Positions 26,207-35,416 of a stretch of 64,000 nucleotides of DNA are shown one piece after another. A program made the position numbers and the translations under genes. The stretch is taken from positions 1 to 64,000 of the forward strand of contig NZ_GL872283.1 in the NCBI RefSeq assembly GCF_000191065.1, written 5' to 3'. Positions within the stretch are counted from its first letter, which is position 1, and every line of letters starts with the position of its first letter. Below the pieces are notes generated by a model. It worked only from the letters and a program-made list of their open reading frames with translations, was not told the DNA's origin and searched no databases. Source of the DNA: Prevotella multiformis DSM 16608. Lineage in GTDB: Bacteria; Bacteroidota; Bacteroidia; Bacteroidales; Bacteroidaceae.

Positions 26207-27967
26207 ATGAAACACCGTATATTAAATTACTTCATGTCACTGGTCATGCTTGCAGTAATCTCGGGACTTGGAGGATGCATAGACTCTGTCGACCCATCAT
26301 CAACACTGACCTCCAAACAAGTAAAAGACCTGACCTCCTCTCAGCAGGGTTTGCTGAACGGCATCGTTTCTTATATGATCAAGTTCGGTTCTTGGGGTGA
26401 CGGAGCCTTGCCCTTGAACGATTGGGGTTACCCGTGCCAGATGTTCTATCGGGAAATCCTCGGTTCCGACATTCCCGTCTACAACAGCAGTTACAGCTAT
26501 TGGCCGGCTGTCGAGAACGGAAATGACTCACGTTACAAGGCCTATTATACTTACGATTATTATTACAGCCTCATAGCAACCTGCAACAATGTTACAAGTG
26601 TGATTGACCCTGCCACGGCTTCCCAGACTTCTAAGAACTATCTGGGAATAGCCCTGGCTTACCGTGCAATGGCCTATCTGGATATAGCACGTCAGTTTGA
26701 GTTCAAGAAGACAGGTATCGCAAGTCTGGACGATAAGGCAGAAAAGGACAAGATATGGGGGCTTACCGTGCCTATCGTTACAGAGAAGACAACCAAAGAG
26801 ATGCAACGCCACAACCCACGCGCTCCTTTCTATACGATGTACCGATTTATCCTGACCGATCTGAATCATGCGGAAGAGTATCTGAAGGACTATACTCGAC
26901 CTAATAAGAAAATGCCTGACCTCAATGTAATTTATGGAATGAAGGCACGCCTATGGCTGGAACTGGCCACACGTTTTGACAAATCAACTGACGACCTAAA
27001 AAACGCAGTAGCAGCCGAAGACTCCACAAGCATTACATACGACAAATTGGGTGTGAGAACAGCTCGTGAATGCTACGAGAAAGCACGCAGCTATGCGCGT
27101 TTAGCATCAAATGGTTACAGCCCTGTCACAGAAACAGAATGGCATGACCCTAAGAAAGGCTTCAACACACCTAACCAGGCTTGGATGTGGTGCCTCGGCT
27201 ATAGTACCCGAGAGGAGCTTACCTATATGTACTACACCTTCACAAGTACGGTGACAACTGAGACTGACTGGGGGCTGACACGTGCCTATGGAGCCTATCG
27301 CATGATAGGGAGCTGGCTTTACGGTCAGATCGGACAAGGCGACTGGCGCCGTTATTCATGGGTCGCTCCCGATGCAGCAGGGACGCACGAGGGATACAAG
27401 CAATACGACTCTCTCACAATAGCAGGGCATAAGGTACCATGCTCCTTGCTGAACGAGGAAGAATGGAAAGAACTTCCTGCTTACGTGAACACGAAATTCC
27501 GACCGGCAAATGGCAACAGGGTAGATCCTTATGCAGGTCAATTCATCAGCCTTCCGCTGATGCGTGTAGAGGAGATGAAGTTCATTGACATGGAGTGTAC
27601 GGCACATCTCGATGGCGTAGCAGCCGGTGTCGCCGCCCTCAACTCGTTTGTCAACACCTATCGCTACACAGACAACTCCTATCAGGCCAACGCCACGACA
27701 ATGGACGAGTTCGTCAAGGAATTGATGATCCAGAAACGCATAGAATTCTGGGGAGAGGGGATTACTTACTTCGACTACAAGCGCCTTGCATTACAGGTTC
27801 GACGAAAAGACAACACAAACTACGAGCCGATTGCACAGATCAATTCCAAGCCCGGTTATGTCTGCCCATGGATGAACTTCTTTATCCTTGAATATGAATC
27901 GCAGAAGAACGTTGCCTGCAAACCGAATCCGGACACTTCCGGCAGCCTTACGGTGACCAACCAGTAA
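26207..27967 (+). CDS. SusD/RagB-family nutrient-binding lipoprotein
   Basis: 586 residues. Lipobox GLGGC (Cys25) after a signal peptide, then the alpha-helical TPR-like SusD fold (NYLGIALAYRAMAYLDIARQFEF is typical) and the C-terminal IEFWGEGITYFDYKRLAL element. It sits on the outer face of the membrane as a lid on the SusC barrel. No glycosidase, SusE-like lipoprotein or regulator is adjacent, so the ligand is unknown and may not be a polysaccharide. Composition matches the A/T-richer part of the susC gene. Confidence 0.92.
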   Translation: MKHRILNYFMSLVMLAVISGLGGCIDSVDPSSTLTSKQVKDLTSSQQGLLNGIVSYMIKFGSWGDGALPLNDWGYPCQMFYREILGSDIPVYNSSYSYWPAVENGNDSRYKAYYTYDYYYSLIATCNNVTSVIDPATASQTSKNYLGIALAYRAMAYLDIARQFEFKKTGIASLDDKAEKDKIWGLTVPIVTEKTTKEMQRHNPRAPFYTMYRFILTDLNHAEEYLKDYTRPNKKMPDLNVIYGMKARLWLELATRFDKSTDDLKNAVAAEDSTSITYDKLGVRTARECYEKARSYARLASNGYSPVTETEWHDPKKGFNTPNQAWMWCLGYSTREELTYMYYTFTSTVTTETDWGLTRAYGAYRMIGSWLYGQIGQGDWRRYSWVAPDAAGTHEGYKQYDSLTIAGHKVPCSLLNEEEWKELPAYVNTKFRPANGNRVDPYAGQFISLPLMRVEEMKFIDMECTAHLDGVAAGVAALNSFVNTYRYTDNSYQANATTMDEFVKELMIQKRIEFWGEGITYFDYKRLALQVRRKDNTNYEPIAQINSKPGYVCPWMNFFILEYESQKNVACKPNPDTSGSLTVTNQ

Positions 27968-28004
27968 TCATTTAGGAAATTGACAGATAAACCATAAACA
28001 AAGA

Positions 28005-28054
28005 CAGACCCTGAAGACGAGCATCGTGTCCCGGCTTCGGGGTCTGTTTTCTTT
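28005..28054 (+). terminator. Rho-independent terminator of the SusC/SusD operon
   Basis: CAGACCC...GAAG pairs with CTTC...GGGTCTG, followed by TTTTCTTT. It ends 4 nt before the next ATG at 28058. Confidence 0.8.
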
Positions 28055-28057
28055 ATC

Positions 28058-28996
28058 ATGGATATTATGGAGATAAAAGACATCTTTGAACTGCGGAAAC
28101 AAGGACGGACCGAAGAAGCATACGCAGCCATCCTGCCCATGTATGCCGCACACAAGGGGCACTATACAACGATTGCCATGTTCTGGGTGGGTGTGGACAT
28201 GATGAGACTCCGGTTCCAGCAACGCAGACTGGAGGAAGCGTATAAGATATTCAGGAGTCTGGTGAGACTCTACCCTACCATGGACGACAAGGACCTGAAG
28301 GGGCAGAATGCCATGATGCGAGCCGCCCTGCTCGTCTTCGACCATCACCCGGCTTTCTCTATGCTCGACTTCATCACGCAGTGGGACATCACCCGACTGA
28401 CGGAGGAGGACTGGACAAGAGGAGAGAGCAACGGGCATCCCGTTCCCTCCATCGGGATGCGTGTCGTCGGCAAAGTGTTCAAGGAAGTAGAGGGCAAGCC
28501 GACGGTCGACATGGCGCTGAAGGCCGCTCCCATTCTGGCCGAGGCACTGAAACACAGTCCTTACAACATGAACAACCAGCGTTACAAGGCGATGATCTAC
28601 CGGATCATGGGCAAGAAGGACAAGGCCGTCAACATCTACATGCACCTCATCAGCAAGCACCGGCAGTCCTACCTCTTCCACGAACTTTCTGAGCTCGTCG
28701 ATGACGAACGCTATAAGATCGCCCTGCTGTGCAAAGCCATCTCAGCACAACGTGAAGAGAAGTTCCGGCAGCGTATGCGGTTCACCCTCGCCGGCCTGCT
28801 GTTCGGCAGAGACAAGGCCCGCGCCCGTTACGAACTGGACAAGTGCCTCGCCATGCGCAGGCAGTTAGGGTATTCCATCACATGGGAGATGCAGAACCTC
28901 GCAGCCAGCCTGGCGGAGGTCGCCCCCGTGTCAGACATCGATGAGAAGAGCTTTTACAGGGAGCAGGAGACGGTCCTCCGCGAACTCATGCGGTAG
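28058..28996 (+). CDS. TPR-like helical protein, unknown function
   Basis: 312 residues without a signal peptide or membrane segment; mostly helical, with repeated pairs such as RLEEAYKIFRSLVRLYP and NMNNQRYKAMIYRIMGKKDKAVNIY that look like TPR units. I recall similar proteins across Bacteroides and Prevotella annotated only as TPR or DUF proteins. Probably cytosolic, perhaps a scaffold. Possible starts are ATG 28058 and ATG 28067 (MEIKDIFELRKQG); the first lies directly behind the T-run of the previous operon's terminator, so no ordinary leader is available. Confidence 0.7.
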   Translation: MDIMEIKDIFELRKQGRTEEAYAAILPMYAAHKGHYTTIAMFWVGVDMMRLRFQQRRLEEAYKIFRSLVRLYPTMDDKDLKGQNAMMRAALLVFDHHPAFSMLDFITQWDITRLTEEDWTRGESNGHPVPSIGMRVVGKVFKEVEGKPTVDMALKAAPILAEALKHSPYNMNNQRYKAMIYRIMGKKDKAVNIYMHLISKHRQSYLFHELSELVDDERYKIALLCKAISAQREEKFRQRMRFTLAGLLFGRDKARARYELDKCLAMRRQLGYSITWEMQNLAASLAEVAPVSDIDEKSFYREQETVLRELMR

Positions 28997-29457
28997 TCCC
29001 CATGCAGCACCTCGCTTCCCTCTTCCATGTTCTCACCGGCTGTTCGGCAGGTACCCCCCTCCGGCTGCACATCCGGCTTCTCTGCAAAACATCTTTACAA
29101 AGGCTTTTCAGGATGTGCCGCTCATTGACAGCCGATACGGAGCCATTTGCATAAACAGAACCTGCAGAGACTTCTGTCCGTTCAAGGCAGAGTCTAAAGA
29201 TTACCCTGGACAGATGCTCCTTCAGGCGACCGTCCCTTGCATGAGAGGCCCACACGACTACCCGAGGCGGATGCCCTGACAGAGAGAAGGTGCATAAAGA
29301 CCGCATGATCCGACAGCCTTTCCCGTCCTCTTCCGCCCATATCCGATAGCCCGGCAAAAACAGAATCCGACAGGACCGGCAGTGAAAAACACCGGCAGTT
29401 TGCCGGCCTCGCAGCGATATTTGGAGACATTTGCTTTGCAGTTTTATCAATTTACGT
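28997..29457. other. intergenic region, no gene supported
   Basis: About 460 bp. Short frames exist on both strands but show no protein features that I trust. No array seen. Confidence 0.45.
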
Positions 29458-29465
29458 TACCTTTG
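29458..29465 (+). promoter_or_regulatory. -7 box (TACCTTTG) for the DUF4369 lipoprotein
   Basis: TAnnTTTG match 39 nt before the ATG at 29505. Confidence 0.6.
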
Positions 29466-29504
29466 CACAAAGCATATAAACAAAAACGTAATATCTATCA
29501 GGCA

Positions 29505-30659
29505 ATGAAGCATTCTATCGGAAGAATACTGGCGGCTGGAGCAGTGGCTGCAGGACTGGCGGTACTGACAGGCTGTACAGGAGAAAAGTTCCACGTGACG
29601 GGTTCCGTCGCAAATGCCAAGGACTCTGTGCTCTATTTTGAACACAACGGACTGGACGGATTCTCGACCGTCGATTCTGTCAAGCTCGATGAAAAGGGGA
29701 ATTTCTCGTTTGCTGGTGACAAGATGGACAATCCCGAGTTCTACCGGCTGCGTATAGCAGGACAGATCATCAACATCGGCATCGATTCGACGGAGACGGT
29801 CGATGTGAAAGCCTCCTATCCGCAGATGGCGACCGATTACACCGTGAAGGATTCCTACGAGAATGAGAAGATAAAGGAACTGGCTCTGAAGCAGATCGGC
29901 CTGCAGGCGCGTTGCCAGACGATTCTTGCCGAACGTCCCGAACTGGCCGACTCGATCATCAACGTGATGCTGACCGACTACAAGCGGGACGTGTCACGAA
30001 ACTATATCTTCAAGGAGCCGATGCGGGCTTACAGCTATTTTGCCCTCTTCCAGTACATTGCCGTCGGCAACCAGGCCCGTCTGATCTTCGATCCTGCCAA
30101 GGACGCGAACGACAACAAGGTGTTCGGTGCCGTTGCAACGAGCTGGGACACCTATTATCCCGGTACCGAACGCACGCAGAACCTGCACAACATCACGATC
30201 AAGGGGATGAAAGACGAACGCATCGTGAAGGCGCAGAACAGGCCGGTGGAACTGGAGGCCAAGGAACTAGGAGTAGTAGACCTCCCACTGCGTGACAACC
30301 ACGGTCTGGAACGTCATCTGACAGACCTGAAAGGCCATGTCGTACTGCTCGACTTCCATGTCTTTGCCGCCAAGGGCTCGACGGAATACATCATGAAGAT
30401 GCGTGACCTCTATAACAAGTATCACGACCGCGGACTGGAAATCTACATGGTCTCGCTGGACAACAACGCACACTTCTGGAAGGAGCAGGTGGCCAGTCTT
30501 CCCTGGATCAACGTCTATGACGACACGGGCATCAGCCAGGCATACACCGCTCCGGCACAGGCGTTCCCGATCATCTATCTTATCGACCGCGGCAACAACA
30601 TCGTGAAGAATCCTTCGCAGATCAGGAATCTTGACGAGGAGATAGCGAAACTGCTGTAA
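29505..30659 (+). CDS. DUF4369 lipoprotein with a thioredoxin-like domain lacking the redox cysteines
   Basis: 384 residues. Lipobox LTGC (Cys21). An N-terminal DUF4369 beta-domain (about 25-120: FHVTGSVANAKDSVLYFEHNGLDG) is followed by a helical linker and a C-terminal AhpC/TlpA-like fold (about 245-384: LKGHVVLLDFHVFAAKGSTEY). Where active relatives have WCxxC, this reads FHVFAAKGS, so no disulfide exchange is expected. Such DUF4369-thioredoxin proteins are common in Bacteroidota envelopes; their role is unclear. Start at ATG 29505, just after the promoter, not the upstream frame at 29382. Confidence 0.8.
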   Translation: MKHSIGRILAAGAVAAGLAVLTGCTGEKFHVTGSVANAKDSVLYFEHNGLDGFSTVDSVKLDEKGNFSFAGDKMDNPEFYRLRIAGQIINIGIDSTETVDVKASYPQMATDYTVKDSYENEKIKELALKQIGLQARCQTILAERPELADSIINVMLTDYKRDVSRNYIFKEPMRAYSYFALFQYIAVGNQARLIFDPAKDANDNKVFGAVATSWDTYYPGTERTQNLHNITIKGMKDERIVKAQNRPVELEAKELGVVDLPLRDNHGLERHLTDLKGHVVLLDFHVFAAKGSTEYIMKMRDLYNKYHDRGLEIYMVSLDNNAHFWKEQVASLPWINVYDDTGISQAYTAPAQAFPIIYLIDRGNNIVKNPSQIRNLDEEIAKLL

Positions 30660-30841
30660 TACGGCTTGCCGTACTGCCCCCCCCGGAGGAAACATGAGCG
30701 GACGAACTCATGATCGCATCCCGCCCGCTCGCTTTTACGCCCCGTGGTATATAATACATGGGGACAGGCTGCCGGAGGGGCTGAAGCGTGTCGCTCCGGT
30801 TGCCGACTTTGCCGGTGCAGGCTGTCAGGAATCTGCTGCAT

Positions 30842-30898
30842 GGAACGACAAAAGGCCTGTGCAGGGTGTGAAACCCTGTGCAGGCCTTTTGTCGTTCC
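30842..30898. terminator. long bidirectional hairpin between convergent genes
   Basis: Two 26-base arms (GGAACGACAAAAGGCCTG... and its complement) pair with only a TG:TG mismatch, loop GTGAA. A/T-rich arm ends give TTTTGTCG on both strands. It probably ends both the DUF4369 gene and the NlpE-like gene. Confidence 0.75.
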
Positions 30899-30929
30899 TT
30901 GTTCCGGTCGGCTTCTGACCGGCTGTTGT

Positions 30930-31391
30930 TTACTTCTTCAGCTTCAGGTCATAGTTCATGTCCTTCGAGTTGACAGCCGGCTCCTCGAAGTCGGAGTTGA
31001 CAAGACGGAGCGTCGAGTCGTTCACGACGAGGAAGTTGGTCTTGTTGTCCTTGCCCAGCTCGAGCTGATAGTAAGTGTTGCTCTTGCCCTTTACATCCTT
31101 CTTGACAATCTGGTACTTGCCTGTATAGTTGTAGGTGGTATCAGCCTCGGTGTCCGACTTCATGTAAGACTCTGACACGCTGAAACCGTTTGTAGAATCC
31201 TGTGCGAGTGCGACACGGTACTTGATGCCGGCAACGTCGGCAGCAGGGGTCATGCCCTCGTAAACAGCTGAGTCAGCTGCTACGGAAGAGTCCTGTGCAC
31301 TGTCCTTGCTCTCGTTGTTTGCAGTAGTCTTGCCATTGTTGCAGGCTACCATAGCTGCGCAGGCAGCTACCATTAACATGATTTTTTTCAT
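30930..31391 (-). CDS. NlpE N-terminal-like lipoprotein without the CxxC motif
   Basis: 153 residues. Lipobox MVAC (Cys17), then an Asn/Ser-rich linker and one small beta-barrel domain. YEGMTPAADVAGIKYRVALAQD aligns with the NlpE N-terminal signature YxGxLPCADCxGI..., but both cysteines are replaced (PAADVAG), so copper or disulfide sensing through them is not possible. NlpE-like proteins sense lipoprotein or surface stress in enteric bacteria; the role here is unknown. It has its own promoter (31438) and the long hairpin downstream. Confidence 0.7.
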   Translation of the reverse strand: MKKIMLMVAACAAMVACNNGKTTANNESKDSAQDSSVAADSAVYEGMTPAADVAGIKYRVALAQDSTNGFSVSESYMKSDTEADTTYNYTGKYQIVKKDVKGKSNTYYQLELGKDNKTNFLVVNDSTLRLVNSDFEEPAVNSKDMNYDLKLKK

Positions 31392-31437
31392 AATTATACT
31401 GTTTTAGCTTGTAAATGCTTATTTAACTCCCGGGGTG

Positions 31438-31445
31438 CAAAGATA
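31438..31445 (-). promoter_or_regulatory. -7 box (TATCTTTG) for the NlpE-like gene
   Basis: CAAAGATA on the plus strand, 47 nt upstream of the ATG at 31391. Confidence 0.6.
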
Positions 31446-31506
31446 TTACATTTGAAATTAAAAACAAGAATGTTTTAACCTTTATTTCGTCTTTATTGCA
31501 TCGGTT

Positions 31507-31974
31507 TTATTTTATCTTTATCGCCATGGCCCGGAGCTGCTGGTTGCCTTTCTTGTCGGTCAGGCGGATCATGAAATGGTAGTCACCGGGGTCGATGTCC
31601 TCCGGAATCCGTATGTCCTGGCTGGCATCGTAGGCCTTCAAGCCATGCGGAATCTTGTAGTCCTGATTGAAGACCCAGGGCTTCACCGCCTTCTTCTTAG
31701 GGTCCAGGCTGCACGATGAGGCCTGCGTACCGTGGGTGTGATGGTCGAAATTGTTGTGTATCTCGATGTTGTAGTTGCCCAGTTCTTCGTTGTCGGTAAA
31801 GCGGTAACGGAAAGGAATCTTGTCCCCTCGGTTGTACACCTGGCAGTCGACCGGGTTGGCGGTGATGCCCTCATCGGTGATGACAGGCATATCATCTGCC
31901 ATGTCATCGTTGCCGCAGGCGGCCGTGAGGAGCAGTGCTGCTGCGGCTGCCAGACTGAATAGAATCTTCTTCAT
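31507..31974 (-). CDS. DUF4625 lipoprotein, His-rich
   Basis: 155 residues. Lipobox LTAAC (Cys20). One DUF4625 immunoglobulin-like domain with the histidine cluster HNNFDHHTHGTQ near residues 77-88, a likely metal-binding site, and the ending PGDYHFMIRLTDKKGN. It is the last gene of a probable operon behind the TonB receptor and a second DUF4625 lipoprotein (137-bp gap). Likely an outer-membrane or surface lipoprotein that hands metal to the receptor; that role is inference from context. Confidence 0.78.
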   Translation of the reverse strand: MKKILFSLAAAAALLLTAACGNDDMADDMPVITDEGITANPVDCQVYNRGDKIPFRYRFTDNEELGNYNIEIHNNFDHHTHGTQASSCSLDPKKKAVKPWVFNQDYKIPHGLKAYDASQDIRIPEDIDPGDYHFMIRLTDKKGNQQLRAMAIKIK

Positions 31975-32111
31975 CGTTTGTTCGTTTATTGCGTAGGAAG
32001 CTCCGGGGGCAGCTGTTCATGGGCTGGAGCGGAGGCTGACGAGGATGCGCCAGGCCGCCGGCTGGTCCGTCTGACGCATCTTCCTACGCTGTATGGTTGT
32101 TTTCTTGTCGG

Positions 32112-32849
32112 TTACTTGATCGTGAAGCCTTCGATCTCTTCTGTCGTCTCGCGACCCTCTGCATCCTTCACAGTGAAGTGGATGTGATACTTTCCGGCCT
32201 TGCATTCAGCGGGAATCGTCACCTCCTTTTTGAAGGTCAGCTTGCCCGTTTTCCCGTTGAGATCGTCCACTTCTATTTCCGTCTCTTTGTCACCGTGGAA
32301 CTCGATTTCAATCTCTTTCACTTTGGCGACCGTCTCTATGTCGGCCGTGAAAGTGACCTTTCCGTTCACCGTACTCTCCATCTTGTCTACCTTGAGATTG
32401 GCTATCTTCGGTGCTTTGGGGTCGACGGCTTTCTTCTTCAACGTGATTTCCGCACTGACAAAGTCAATCTTTTTCTCCTCATTCTTGACGATGATGAAGC
32501 ACTGGTACTTGCCCTCGGCGAGTGTCTCGGGAAGGTCGATGTGCTCGTGGAACCGGGTGTTCAGCACGCCGACGTACTTGCTGTCGGTGTAGGTCTTCTT
32601 GATGACGTTCTTCCCGTCCTTGGAAAGTACGACCTCAACGGACTGTATCTTTGAGCCTGATTTGATGTCGCATTCCAGGTGAAGGTCATCGCCGATCGTG
32701 CCCGTCTTGCTGTTCTTGTGTCCGAACTCCACGTTCTTGAACTCGATGTTGCTCTGTAACAGATCGTCATCATCGTTACTGCACGACGTGAATGCCAGTG
32801 CAATCACACTCAGGAGTGCCATAGCACCCATAAAAAGTAGCTTTTTCAT
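32112..32849 (-). CDS. two-domain DUF4625-type lipoprotein
   Basis: 245 residues from ATG 32849 (MKKLLFMGAMALLSVIALAFTSC, lipobox FTSC at Cys23); the frame extends to 32900 but those 17 residues are not a signal peptide. Two Ig-like beta-domains follow, each with a conserved charged strand (NTRFHEHIDLP in the first, FKKEVTIPAECKAGKYHIHF in the second), close to the DUF4625 pattern. Fewer histidines than the downstream homologue, so the two probably differ in role. Between the TonB receptor and the His-rich DUF4625 gene. Confidence 0.75.
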   Translation of the reverse strand: MKKLLFMGAMALLSVIALAFTSCSNDDDDLLQSNIEFKNVEFGHKNSKTGTIGDDLHLECDIKSGSKIQSVEVVLSKDGKNVIKKTYTDSKYVGVLNTRFHEHIDLPETLAEGKYQCFIIVKNEEKKIDFVSAEITLKKKAVDPKAPKIANLKVDKMESTVNGKVTFTADIETVAKVKEIEIEFHGDKETEIEVDDLNGKTGKLTFKKEVTIPAECKAGKYHIHFTVKDAEGRETTEEIEGFTIK

Positions 32850-33045
32850 TGTTTGATTTGTTTTTTGAAGGCTTCCGCCTTGGTTTGAATATAAGTTCAC
32901 TGTTCGTTTCGTTTTGTCTGGGCTGTGAGGACATCACAGTGACAGGAGCGATGTGCCCCGTCCACCATGATGATTCCCCGACAGTCTCAGGTCGGTTTGC
33001 AAGATCAAGTGTTATATCTTGTTCCACTTCCGGGAATCGTATGCT

Positions 33046-35208
33046 TCAGAACTCGAAAGTCACCATCAACGCCACGTTGCGTCCCGGTTCCGGCACGTCG
33101 ATGAGCCGGTAGAAACTCGTGTGGTCGTAGTATTTGCGGTTGAGGAGGTTCTCCGCATTGAGGGTCAGGCGCAGTTTCCTGTCCCCGAAGGCAAAGTCTT
33201 TTCCTGCATTGAGGTTGATGGTGTAGTAACCTGATGTCGGCTTCTCCGGCGGAACGATGCGGTTCTGTCTGCCGGTGACGTGCAGGTTGAGTGCCACGAA
33301 GCCTTCATTACCGGCTTTCTTCCGGCAGAATCCGTATTTCAGGGTGGCATCCGCCGACCAGGGGGTCGAGAAGGGGAGCGTGTACCCTTTCTTTTCTCCA
33401 GACAGCTGTTCGGCATAGAGATATTCACCTTTCAGTTCCGCATCCAGAGAGGGGAGTATCTTCCAGTCTGTCTGCAGCTCGAAGCCACAGCGGATGACAC
33501 GGCTCTGCGTGTAATAATACCACTGCAGCCCCTCGTAGTAGTCGGGAGTCGGATTCATGTAGATGTAGTTCGGGAAATAATTGAGGTACGGGTCGAACTG
33601 AACCGTCACCCTGTCATTCCCCCAGTGGATGCCTGCGTCCAGCTGGCAGGATTCTTCCGGGTTCAGACCAGGATTCCCCTTTTCATATCTGAAGATGTGG
33701 TAATTGACACCGTCAGTGCCCAGTTCCTTCGGAATCGGGACACGGAAGCTCTTTCCGACGTTCGCCTTCAGAATCCACTGGCCGACAGAATAGTTCACGC
33801 CGGCCGACCACGTGAGGCTGTTGAACGAACGGCGGAGATCCTCCGAACGTTCCTTGAAGACGGAGTCGGTGGCGCTGACGGGCGTTTTGAACCAGTCTCT
33901 GTAGCTGTGGATGCTTGTCCTGACGTGGTCGTACCGTACGCCGGCATTCAGTATCAGGTCTTTCCTGACCGTGAACCGGTCGAAAGCATATGTACCGAAT
34001 GATGCCGTCTCGAAGTCCGGCATGATAAAGCCCCAGCCTGAACGGCGGTTGTGCTGGTACTCGCCGTTGAAGCCTGCGGTGAGTGTATGCCTGCTTCCCA
34101 GAGACAGCCGTGCAATGAGGTTGGCCGTATAGGTGTCCTTCTTGAACTCACGTTCCAGACTGCCGGGCGGAACCGGCATATAGCCATGCGACACCGGTTC
34201 GGAAAGTTCCTTGCGATGGTTGTTCTGATAGGCGAGGTCGGCTTCCAAAGCAAGACTTCCCTGTTCGTAGACCGTGTGGCTCATGACCCTCAGATGGTTC
34301 ACACTCTGGCACGGAAGGTCGATGTCCCGGCGCGACCTGTCGTAGTCGATGTCCGACAGTCTCACCTCCAGTCCGTGTGCGTTGGCAAAGAAGCCGCTCT
34401 TGCTGTACGCATCCGACAGCTTCAGTTCTGTATGGAAGTTGTGGCTTCTGTAACCGAGCGTCATGCTCCCGTCGCGTTCAAAGCCGGCCGTGTTGCGGAG
34501 CCGGCGGTCATGCAGCGGAATGTCGTAGGAATAGTACTGGATGCTGCCCGTGGGCACTTTGTAGTCGGCATAGTCGATGAATGTCCCGCTGGCTTTCCAG
34601 TAGAAATGGTCTCCGGCACCCTGCAGACGGGCTGACAGACCGACCGACTCGTTGTTGCTGCGCATGAACAGCGATGCGCTTCCCTGGAACTTCGCAGTCG
34701 GGATGTAGTTGCCGTACAGGCTGATGACCCCTCCGATGGCATCCGAGCCGTAAAGCAGGGCGGCCGGTCCTTTGGTCACTTCGATGCGGTCGATGGCAAA
34801 CTGGTCTATTTCCAGACCGTGGTCGTCGCCCCACTGCTGCCCCTCGTGTTTGATGCCGTCCTCTGTTACAACCATGCGGTTGAAGCCCAGGCCGCGTATC
34901 GTCGGCTTCGACTGCCCGGAGCCGATGCTCATCGCCTTTACGCCGGGGATGCCGCTGAGCGTCTGCATGAGACTGCCTGCGAAGTTGTTCTGAAGAAACT
35001 GCCTGTCAATGCTGATGGTATTGACGGACGAACGCATTTGAAGGTCTTTCTGTCTGTTGCCCAGTACGGTTACGTCCTGCATGACAATACTGCTGTCGAC
35101 ATCATTCCCTTTCTGCTGGGGAACTGCTGCTGACAGATGATTGCCTGCGCTGGCAACCGCACACACAGACGAAAGAACAAAAGCCCAAATAGCCTTATTC
35201 ATTACCAT
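33046..35208 (-). CDS. TonB-dependent outer-membrane receptor, probably for a metal
   Basis: 720 residues. Signal peptide MVMNKAIWAFVLSSVCAVASA (or from ATG 35202), TonB box region VMQDVTVLGN, a plug domain (about 55-165) with VKAMSIGSGQSKPTIRGLGFNRM and RIEVTKGPAALLYGSDAIGGVI, then a 22-strand barrel ending ALMVTFEF. HEGQQWGDDHGLEID in the plug is a pattern I associate with zinc, copper or haem receptors rather than sugar ones, and there is no SusD partner or carboxypeptidase-like domain. Neighbours are two DUF4625 lipoproteins and a His-rich DUF6769 protein, fitting metal uptake. Confidence 0.85.
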   Translation of the reverse strand: MVMNKAIWAFVLSSVCAVASAGNHLSAAVPQQKGNDVDSSIVMQDVTVLGNRQKDLQMRSSVNTISIDRQFLQNNFAGSLMQTLSGIPGVKAMSIGSGQSKPTIRGLGFNRMVVTEDGIKHEGQQWGDDHGLEIDQFAIDRIEVTKGPAALLYGSDAIGGVISLYGNYIPTAKFQGSASLFMRSNNESVGLSARLQGAGDHFYWKASGTFIDYADYKVPTGSIQYYSYDIPLHDRRLRNTAGFERDGSMTLGYRSHNFHTELKLSDAYSKSGFFANAHGLEVRLSDIDYDRSRRDIDLPCQSVNHLRVMSHTVYEQGSLALEADLAYQNNHRKELSEPVSHGYMPVPPGSLEREFKKDTYTANLIARLSLGSRHTLTAGFNGEYQHNRRSGWGFIMPDFETASFGTYAFDRFTVRKDLILNAGVRYDHVRTSIHSYRDWFKTPVSATDSVFKERSEDLRRSFNSLTWSAGVNYSVGQWILKANVGKSFRVPIPKELGTDGVNYHIFRYEKGNPGLNPEESCQLDAGIHWGNDRVTVQFDPYLNYFPNYIYMNPTPDYYEGLQWYYYTQSRVIRCGFELQTDWKILPSLDAELKGEYLYAEQLSGEKKGYTLPFSTPWSADATLKYGFCRKKAGNEGFVALNLHVTGRQNRIVPPEKPTSGYYTINLNAGKDFAFGDRKLRLTLNAENLLNRKYYDHTSFYRLIDVPEPGRNVALMVTFEF

Positions 35209-35416
35209 GTGTTTATGAATTCTTGATGAAATGATGGATCTGTATGCTTGTCACAGGCACATAGACGGCTGTGCGACAAGCTAATGACGTGGTGCAGCGG
35301 CATGGTTCCATGGTGTGGATACGGCATGGCATTCCTTTCTGTAAGGACACACTACACCGCCATAGCTCCTTTGACTGCATCTGCGTCAGACGATTCCTCG
35401 ATATGGGAATTGTCTT

